Shown here piece after piece: positions 56,528 through 64,000 of a stretch of DNA of 64,000 nucleotides. The number at the start of each line of letters is the position of its first letter. Within the stretch, counting starts at the first letter, position 1. The DNA is taken from contig JABAKD010000030.1 of the NCBI GenBank assembly GCA_012845835.1, positions 9,833,805 through 9,897,804 of the forward strand, read 5' to 3'. The stretch comes from Undaria pinnatifida (Eukaryota > Sar > Phaeophyceae > Laminariales > Alariaceae). The notes under the pieces were generated by a model. It saw only the letters and a list, made by a program, of their open reading frames with translations. It searched no databases and was not told the origin of the DNA. The position numbers were made by a program, and so were the translations under genes.

Positions 56528-57166
56528 ATGGTGCAAATAATGAGCAACCTCCTTGTTCTCGCGGCTGCCGCGAGTACGTCGCTGCTCGCATCAGCCGAAC
56601 CGTACCCGTTTGGCGTGAACTTCAGGGGGGACGGCACCTACTACGGCGACGTCTCTCCCGGAGACGGCAACTGCGCCATTGAGGATCCCGTCCCCTCCAT
56701 GTACGACGGGATGATCCCGATGGCCGTCTCTCTGAACGAAATGTACGAGAACTCGGCGGTGTGCGGGGCCTGCATTGAGGGCTACGGCACCGGAGGCGGG
56801 TCCGGCGCCGACCCCATCAGGGGGACCTTCAAGGGCTTCGTGAGCGACAGCTGCGGGGGGTGCGCCAAGGGTGACCTCGACTTCGCGATGGTCGGCGACG
56901 GGCGCTGGGACATCGAGTGGAAGTTCGTGGACTGCCCCTCCAGCGGCGACCCGTCGTTCATCTTCGAAGGGAGCAACGATTGGTACTGGAAGATTCAGGC
57001 GCGTGAGACCAAGTCGCCCGTGACGGAGCTGTGGGTGGGAGACGAGCAGGCGACGATGACCCAGGATAACTTCTTCACGGCGACGTCGGGTCCCTTCTAC
57101 GGCGAGCAGAACGTGAAGACGACCACCTTGTTCGGCGATACGAAGACAACAAAGGTCTCGTTGTAA
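56528..57166 (+). CDS. Secreted expansin-like protein
   Basis: A single 212-residue exon. Residues 1-24 are a signal peptide (NLLVLAAAASTSLLASAEP). Residues about 30-125 form the double-psi beta-barrel of expansins: FRGDGTYYGD, GNCAI, VCGACIEGYG, SDSCGGCAKGDLDF and VDCP, with the expected Cys spacing and the GDLD-type motif. The remaining residues (DWYWKIQARETKSPVTELWV) match the beta-sandwich that binds cellulose in expansins. Known expansins loosen cell walls without hydrolysis. The length is near that of bacterial and algal expansin-like proteins. A catalytic-type HFD motif of plant alpha-expansins is not seen. The start follows a likely leader acceptor. High-GC codon use fits the other genes. 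The wall substrate is unknown. Confidence 0.85.
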   Translation: MVQIMSNLLVLAAAASTSLLASAEPYPFGVNFRGDGTYYGDVSPGDGNCAIEDPVPSMYDGMIPMAVSLNEMYENSAVCGACIEGYGTGGGSGADPIRGTFKGFVSDSCGGCAKGDLDFAMVGDGRWDIEWKFVDCPSSGDPSFIFEGSNDWYWKIQARETKSPVTELWVGDEQATMTQDNFFTATSGPFYGEQNVKTTTLFGDTKTTKVSL

Positions 57167-57433
57167 AGCTGTGCGAGGAATGGATCTGGACTTTAGAGGT
57201 GAGTTGAGTTTTGTTATGTTTTCGTACGGTTTGTCGGTTGGTGGATTATTTTGTAGGTGAAGAATGACTGACGATTAGGTAGACCTGTGGACAAAATCGG
57301 GTATACCCGGTTCCTTCTTGGCCTAAATCGGGTGCCATACGCTTTTGAATGCTACAAGTGCTGGTGTACAAGATATTGTTTAGTTAGTGGTGTTGAGTGT
57401 ATACAAGAAACGCAGTATCATGTGAGCACGTAA

Positions 57434-57436
57434 CAG

Positions 57437-57472
<36 letters not shown>

Positions 57473-57604
57473 GTTGTTTGTTGTTTGTTGTTTGTTGTTT
57501 GTTGTTTGTTGTTTGTTGTTGTTGTTGTTGTTGTTGTGTGTTGTGTGTTGTTTGTTGTTGTTGTTTGTTGTGTGTTGTTTGTTGTTGTTGTTGTTGTTGT
57601 TGTT
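57434..57604. repeat. TTG/TTTG microsatellite
   Basis: About 170 bp of GTTGTT and GTTTGTT repeats, 270 bp downstream of the expansin-like gene. Open frames across it encode only Val/Cys or Asn/Gln runs. Confidence 0.95.
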
Positions 57605-58400
57605 TCGCATTAACTAATCAAGTCCGTGGTCACGTGGTCACAGGACAGGCTCCAGTCACTCTGGAGCTGAGGAATACCCCAGGGAATAAACACAAACAAA
57701 TCAAAGGTGGTACATGCATATATCACAGCTGACGCAATTCATGCCTCCACCAGAAACATACCTGGTAGTCTATAAATATAAAAGTGAAATCGGGAGTCAG
57801 CCTACGATGTGCCAGGTCCATACCGGTGTATTCGTCTCACTACTAGCCTGGAAAAACCGACTATACCGCTTGCCACCCAATAAAGACTACCATTATAGAC
57901 TACGTTGCACGTATACGTAGTACCTATCACTACGCATACGCACAACAGACGCAAGTCAATTGGAAAAAAGAAGCAAAGAAAAAAAAAGAAAATAAAGGAA
58001 AGGCAAGAAAAGACAACAGCAGTACCATGTTGTAGCGTGAATAATCAGGTGTATACAAAAAAGCACTGCATCTGGTGCAAACTCGTACGTTTGAGGTAGG
58101 CGCTGTACGTAGTAGCCTTTCTCACTACACCCGCACTTCGATTTTGCTTGCAACAATATATGAGCAACATATAGATAACTTGTAATATTCTGTATTCGTA
58201 ACCTTCCCGATATCAAAGCCGGGGGGAGAAAAACAAAAGAAACCACCTACCATACATATGATAAAGCAGTATAGTTGAAACTACATAATACTAGTACATT
58301 CATAAAATAGATGTGATGTTTTACCTAGCTCAAAAATTCCCCACCTAAATAAAGTATAAATACCAACACTAAGTCTTACCATGATAGTGGACAAAAAATA
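57605..58400. other. Spacer, nothing recognised
   Basis: AT-rich; no domain, splice-consistent exon or known repeat. Confidence 0.45.
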
Positions 58401-58419
58401 AGACACCTACCTCCCAATC

Positions 58420-58530
58420 AAAACTCACTCATATAGTATATTACAAGTACCAACAACGCAGCTTGCAAAGATGAGTATTGACCTGAAATTCGTCAAACTC
58501 ACGGCTGACGTCCTTGAAAATTAGTTATAA
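58420..58530 (-). mobile_element. Diverged family A right end
   Basis: GCTTGCAAAGATGAGTATTG, TTCGTCAAACTCACGGCTGA; shares a 24-bp upstream block with the copy at 26,205 (AGTATATTACAAGTAC). Confidence 0.55.
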
Positions 58531-58624
58531 AATATTTACTCAACGGCAAGCTGTACCTACCTACAGTTTTTAGCGACCGGTTTGTTATTACTTAATATAT
58601 ATACCGGCATATATATAGCCGACC

Positions 58625-59541
58625 ACCTACACGATCGCCTAGACCTAGCACCACGCGTATAACAAGCTGCTACATATCTTTGATCTCACAGCCGAAGTGT
58701 AATTGAATATTATTTGTGACCTAAACCTCCTAAAATTTCCCCCCCCCCCCTCTTGCTCTCCCTTGCTCAAACGCCCCACCAAATATCAAAATCCGCCACA
58801 TTAATAAACACTTCACGTACAGGATATCACCTCATTATCTTTCGAGAGCCATCCATGCCGCTGTGTTCCCCCCCCCCCCCCCCCGCCCCCCCCCCCCCTC
58901 CAACGCCCCCTCTTTCCCGACCACCTGCACGATCGCCTGGACCTAGCACCACGCGTATAACAAGCTGATACATATCTTTGATCTCACAGCCGAAGTGTAT
59001 TTGAATATTATTTGTCACCTAAACCCCTTAAATAATCTTCCCCCCCCCCCCCCCCCCCCCCTCTTGCTCTCCCTTACTCAAACGCCCCACCAAATATCGA
59101 AATCCGCCACATAAATAAACACTTCACGCACAGGATATCTTTCGAGAGCCATCCATGCCGCTGTGTTCCCCCCCCCCCCCCCCCCCCCCCACACCTCGAA
59201 CGCCCCCTTCTCCCCCCCCCAACCCATCCCAACCCCACCCCCTCGAACACTCCACCCTCTCTTTACTCACTGATTGTACGACTTACCCCAGGACATGTCA
59301 CATTTATCCCCTCAAAATAATGTATAGTTTCCAGACACATATCGACCTCCCCCCCCCCCCCCCCCCCCGCCCCAACCCCCCTCCCCCCCCCCCCGCCCCC
59401 AATAATATACTGGTGCCAAAACCGTCAGATTTATCCCCTCGAAAGGATTTATAGCTTACATGCACAAATTGCCCCTTCCCCCCCCCCCCCCCCCCCCTCC
59501 CGCCCCCCTCCAAACCCGCTCGCTTTTGATCAAAACCGGGC

Positions 59542-59578
<37 letters not shown>

Positions 59579-59832
59579 GTCTTACACAGCTGTCAGATTT
59601 TGTCCCCCTCAGAAACGGGTTTTATAGTTTCCGCGCACAGACTGACTAAAATCATCCTGTTGACCCTGATAGCTACACTGTAGCTGTAAGGGGAGTCGCC
59701 GACCTATATCCTTAATGAGGACACACAACTCGTAATGCGCGCGATCGGAGTATCACACACAGCTTGCAAAGATGAGTTTCGACGAAATCTTCGATCTCAC
59801 AGCTGGAGTGTATTTTAATTTTTATAATATAT
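58625..59832 (-). mobile_element. Family A cluster in inverted orientation with long C-runs
   Basis: Two tandem modules (CGCCTAG/GACCTAGCACCACGCG, AACGCCCCACCAAATATC, GAGAGCCATCCATGCCGCTG), several C-runs of 15-30 and a C9-T29 tract at 59541-59578. Then the full inverted arm ends at CACAGCTGGAGTGTATTTTA. Confidence 0.7.
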
Positions 59833-59854
59833 ATTTTCGCACACTTCTACTTTC

Positions 59855-60140
59855 CAGCTTCTGGACAAGCCGTGGTCACAGGTAGGTGTCGTCCCTTCCC
59901 CCCCCCCGGTTCTTGCCTTCATTTTTTATCGCGCATAGGGTTCAGCAATCCCACTACTCGTCGATTTTTCATCGAGTGTTGCTAACTCACGCTCTCGCGC
60001 TTTCCGCAAGTCAATTTGTGCACAAGAAAAAGTCCCAACGAAACTATACGAGTATGCACTCGGCGGGGCTCGAACTCACGAACCTGACCTATACCAGGCT
60101 CGAGGATAACCTGACACGCCACCGGGGCGACCGGCTTCTA
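59855..60140 (-). mobile_element. tRNA-derived SINE
   Basis: Minus-strand head GCCCCGGTGGCGTGTCAGGT, then B-box GTGAGTTCGAGCCCCGCCGA; the body matches 47,226-47,530 block for block. Lies between two family A arms that point away from it. Confidence 0.72.
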
Positions 60141-60370
60141 CCAACTGCCTGTACGGTATTAACAGCACGACTCTCGCCATCTCACACCAGACACCTAAAG
60201 GGTGAGTGTACCGTGTCGTGAGTAGACTATGGTTTCAAACCTTACCCCCCGAAGTCTCGAAGAACCACCTCTGTCCGCGAAAAGCAGCCCGTCAGTGCCG
60301 GTCAAATCGACCCTATGCAAAGCTATGCCCTCGCGAAAGTATCACCAGGTATCCTGTCGAGTAGAAGTAA

Positions 60371-60391
60371 CAGCAGCAGCAGCAGCAGCAG
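60371..60391. repeat. CAG microsatellite, seven units
   Basis: Seven perfect CAG units. Confidence 0.95.
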
Positions 60392-60631
60392 CGGTGCCGC
60401 GCAGCGCGCTGCCGTTTCATCACTGTTTCGAGTTTGTTGTCTGTTGTCGTTTCTTCCGTGTCTTCGTCAGTACGCACCTTAAACGCAACACTTTCCCCTC
60501 TTGATTGTTGCCTACGAGTATGTACGAGTAAATCGTAGGTCTTGACTACTACTACCAATACATTGACTTGACCTCAATAAATAATGTAACATTATTTTGC
60601 CCTCCGTCATTATACCGTAGATAAACAGTAA

Positions 60632-60965
60632 TATTATAAAAATTAAAATACACTCCAGCTGTGAGATCGAAGATTTCGTCGAAACTCATCTTTGCAAGCT
60701 GTGTGTGATACTCCGATCGCGCGCATTACGAGTTGTGTGTCCTCATTAAGGATATAGGTCGGCGACTCCCCTTACGGCTACAGTGTAGCTATCAGGGTCA
60801 ACAGGATGATTTTAGTCAGTCTGTGCGCGGAAACTATAAAACCTGTTTCTGAGGGGGACAAAATCTGACAGCTGTGAAGGCAAAGGGGGGGCCTGGTTTT
60901 GATCAAAAGCGAGCGGGTTTGGAGGGGGGCGGGGGGGGGGGGGGGGGGAAAGGGGCAATTTGTGC
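60632..60965 (+). mobile_element. Family A left arm
   Basis: AAATACACTCCAGCTGTGAG at 60,646 with every conserved block; ends in a G-run near 60,945. Confidence 0.75.
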
Positions 60966-62720
60966 ATGTAAGCTATAATATGGCGCAGATAGATGCCTTT
61001 CATGCCGAGTGAGCTCCGTACTGTTGGACGATATTGTATTAGTACCAAAACCTGTTGCTGTGACGACCATTATTACCCCCCTCCCCCCTTTAGGTAGACC
61101 TATGCGCGTCCAGGTCCAGATCTCAGACTATGCGGGGTTCTCCGTTGTATAGTGTTATATTAGCTTTATTTTTCCCCATCCGCCGGAGGATAAAAAAAAA
61201 AAAAAATGTATGTGTTCACCATACACCGCCCCCCCCCCCCCCCCCCCCCCGCCCCCCCGAAAAAAAGTATGCGCGTCAAGCTCCAGACTCCTACATCACT
61301 GCTTCTTCTGTTGTATGCGTATGCAACGACCGATAACCCCCCCAGAAAAATGCACCAGCTATGTGCGTCGAGCTCTAGACTAGACAATAAACTTTATACA
61401 TCAACAGTATCAGTGCTTCTTGTGTCATGTCTATTACTCACCTACCTCCTAGCCATCCCCGCCTTAACTGTATACTTCGTCCGTGTCTAGCTTAAGAAGG
61501 GATTACTCAGCACTTGTACTGTAATACTCGTTCGTGAGCAACGCGGCTACGGTACGTCTGCGTTAATTGAGTACGGTCTATCGACGGCATTAAATTGTTT
61601 TTGGTGCAGCCACCCCCCCCCTACCCCGCAATGCTTTCCACTCGACCCGAATGCAGCGCTGCGATAACCACACGTGCGTGTGACATTGATCCCCATGCTA
61701 GCTGCGGTAAAGATCACTGCATCCCTGGGGTGCACGTCTTCATAGAGAGCTACACAGTAATAGATGTATCCTCGTGCTGGTTGTTGTGCAGCTGTAGGGC
61801 ATCCAGTCTACTCCCCTTTTTGTACCTAGAGTCTATACCGCATATATATCTCGGTATATGCCGTTTGTGCCTTGGAACCTCAAAAGTTTTCCATTGGTCA
61901 TATTATAAAAGAAAGGGCAAAACAAATGACAGCGCACAAGCGTATCCTGGTATGCCACTAACTTTTCGTCATTACCTTCCCGTTTGCTCTCCCTCCTCCT
62001 TCGTATCTCGCCGTGTCTTTTCTGGTCGCCCCTTGATATTATCTCAGGATGGTCAAGGTCTGACCACAAAAGCCTGGGAGATCTCCTGAGCTTCCCGACG
62101 CATCCATTCCGCCGCTTCTTCCGGGTGGATCCCGGATTCAGAGCAGCAGCACTAGTAATAGGATTATCTACATGTATATCTGGTTCTTGCTTTGGGCCGC
62201 GTAGATTTCACCGCTGATTGGAGGAGCCTTTTGTTTTTGACGTTTCTCGTGTGTTTTAACCCAGAGTCGCTCCTCGTCCGCATAGTAATAGTGTCATGGG
62301 GCGGTATTACACCCGTCATTTATTTTTCATGCGTTCGATGCGTAGCGACCTGCAACAACGTGGAGTACATAGCGGGTGGCACGCATTGCATTGGTTTGGA
62401 AGTTGAGCACTCTCACTTCCCCCCCGTGATAGCAAAGTGAACGAGGCGTTACAAAGGAGGGTGTCAGTATTTTCACCCTCTTTCCCCTTTTTTTGCTAGC
62501 TGCCGGGTGTGTGGCCTAGTACAGTGGGGTGGAGTAGTTGAAATGTCGACGTTTTTGTTATTAATAGTAAGATGATTTAAAGATGATACCGTTGTAGGTG
62601 GACCTTCCGCGAGGTCGTGCGCGAGCGGGGCACATGTACGATATGTGCATCGAAGCATTCGCGTGAGACCATATTGCACTTGCATGGTTTTTGTTGTCTT
62701 GTCAGATTTTTGCGCATATA
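60966..62720. other. No supported gene; simple repeats
   Basis: A C29 run interrupted by one G near 61,220-61,260 and a block starting CTTTATTTTTCCCCATCCGC at 61,163. The open frames up to 164 codons (61,595-62,089) have no recognisable domain. Confidence 0.4.
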
Positions 62721-62724
62721 GCTT

Positions 62725-62880
62725 GCGTCACAGTGGTACGGTTAGGTGGCTGGGGGTACGGTTGGGTTGCTAGTGGTACGGGTTGGTGGCTAGGCTACTC
62801 TTTTGGCGGTAGAGTTTGGTGGCTAGACTGGTGGTATGGTTCGGTGGCTAGTGGTGTGATTGGGTGGTTGTGCCAGTGAA
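62725..62880. repeat. Degenerate minisatellite of about 22 bp
   Basis: Five to six variants of GGTACGGTTGGGTGGCTAGT. Confidence 0.8.
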
Positions 62881-64000
62881 GGAGCACACGGTATAGTGAG
62901 AGATTTACAGAGGTAGTGGTGGTGACTTGGTCCAGTCAAAGCACGCCGAGACCCCGAAATGCGCAACCCGCATGTTTCACCTCCGCATACAGTCAACAGG
63001 AGGAGCCGCCGATCCCATTTTTGTTTAGTAATGTTTATTTGTTTCCTTGTGCGTAATCGCTCGTTGCAATGGCAAACTGCTCCGATGCTTTCCTGTTTTT
63101 AGTTAAGTGTTATTTGCACGTTAGGGTTTGGTCTAGGGGCCTTCGCGAGGTGTAGTAGAGTGTAATAGACACCACCGCCCGCGGTGTGATCAATAGCGGC
63201 CTGCTTTTGGTTTGGTATAAGCTCTTGTCCATGTTCACATATTGTGACGCCTGTATACTTAGCTTGAACGACAAGAGTGCCCGTATCAGTTGTCGAATGA
63301 CCTGTTTTGTACTTGAAGGTATTGTAGCACTTGACCATGAGGAGGGTAGTGGCTCCGGCTATGACTGGCTGGCTATATAGCTAGCGTACAGTACACAGTG
63401 TTTGGCGTACGTATTATCAGGGTGGATGGCTTTCGTAGGATGCTGCTAACTACAGATTCGCCGACAGCAGACTGACCGCCATCGTTGTTGCAATCAGAAT
63501 CTAAGATTGACTCTTGGTCATCGTTCAAGAGTCGATTGAGGCCTCGAGTTAAAATTAAATACGAGATACACTATTTTTGTTCTGCCTTTTGCCCTCTGAT
63601 TGTGCCCAAGATCGTGCCCAAAGGATAGAGTGGTCTTAATCGATTGAAAGTTTAATCGATTGGTGGTTCGGATGAATGTGGTCCCCTACACAGTCCGGGG
63701 GTATCACTTCTGTTGCTCGCTTTTCTCTTACGTGATACATGCCGTTTTCTGTCTTGCCTTCGTGCCCAACGGAAAGGTTGGTTTCAGTCAGAATGCATAA
63801 TAACTAAATATGCCCCTCTGTTCCCGATATAACCCACACTGCTGACGAACACCTACCTGTCATAAGCGTTCCACACTTGGTAATAACCGCCGAGATACTG
63901 TTTCCGCCTGAACACCTCCGGTATAATCCTCGCCTACCCTGGTTGAACCGTTGCATTGTCTTCCATATTTGCCGCCGATGGCATGTAGTGTTCCCTGGCT
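62881..64000. other. End of window, no supported gene
   Basis: No domain, exon or known repeat recognised. Confidence 0.45.

Noticed and set aside
57380..57732. Frames of poly-Val/Cys or poly-Asn/Gln
   Set aside because: Translation of the TTG microsatellite in different frames.
61595..62089. A 164-codon plus-strand frame
   Set aside because: No domain, no signal, no splice context and ordinary spacer composition.
1..64000. CRISPR arrays, bacterial operons or phage genes
   Set aside because: Repeats are transposon or satellite types and all supported genes show eukaryotic introns or eukaryotic families.

Overview
The window looks like nuclear DNA of a eukaryotic alga, most likely a brown alga of the Ectocarpus type. 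That is inference: the genes are split by many GT-AG introns (241 bp to 8 kb), exons are GC-rich, and introns and spacers are packed with transposons, SINEs and simple repeats. I see no operons, no rRNA or true tRNA genes and no CRISPR. Genes were rebuilt by eye by requiring GT/AG borders, matching splice phases and continuity of known domains.

Layout. (1) 0.7-7.7 kb, minus strand: a five-exon gene with a FYVE zinc finger and a second Cys/His cluster (5' end not found). (2) 8.0 kb, plus: a possible tiny one-helix membrane protein. (3) 8.1-13.2 kb: repeats, including a long-TIR family ('family A'), a TATCGATA-rich array and a perfect 62-bp inverted repeat. (4) 13.4-27.3 kb, minus: a ten- or eleven-exon gene for a TBC (Rab-GAP) protein with C-terminal ankyrin repeats. 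Its 6.2-kb third intron region (18.6-24.8 kb) holds a decayed LINE, a Tc1/mariner-like transposase scrap and a SINE. (5) 27.6 kb, plus: first exon of a COA4-like twin-CX9C protein, divergent from the TBC gene. (6) 28-36.8 kb: repeats, a second LINE fragment and a probable hAT-type element (31,963-35,700) with a family A copy nested inside. (7) 36.9-40.4 kb: a young Ty1/copia LTR retrotransposon with a 5-bp target duplication. (8) 40.9-52.5 kb, plus: a complete five-exon gene for a rhodanese-methyltransferase fusion of 433 residues, whose 8-kb first intron is full of family A copies, SINEs and a repetitive antisense ORF. (9) 56.5-57.2 kb, plus: an intronless secreted expansin-like protein. (10) 57.2-64 kb: microsatellites, family A copies and a SINE, with no gene I can support.

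Functional links are loose. The FYVE protein (PI3P reader) and the TBC protein (Rab inactivation) both belong to endomembrane trafficking. COA4 is a mitochondrial intermembrane-space factor, the rhodanese-methyltransferase may go to the plastid, and the expansin-like protein is secreted to the wall. The strongest new observations are the rhodanese-methyltransferase with no visible rhodanese cysteine, the TBC-ankyrin gene with a 25-nt micro-exon and a suspicious last splice, the long-TIR family that fills introns, and the tandem-repeat ORF at 45.5-46.2 kb.
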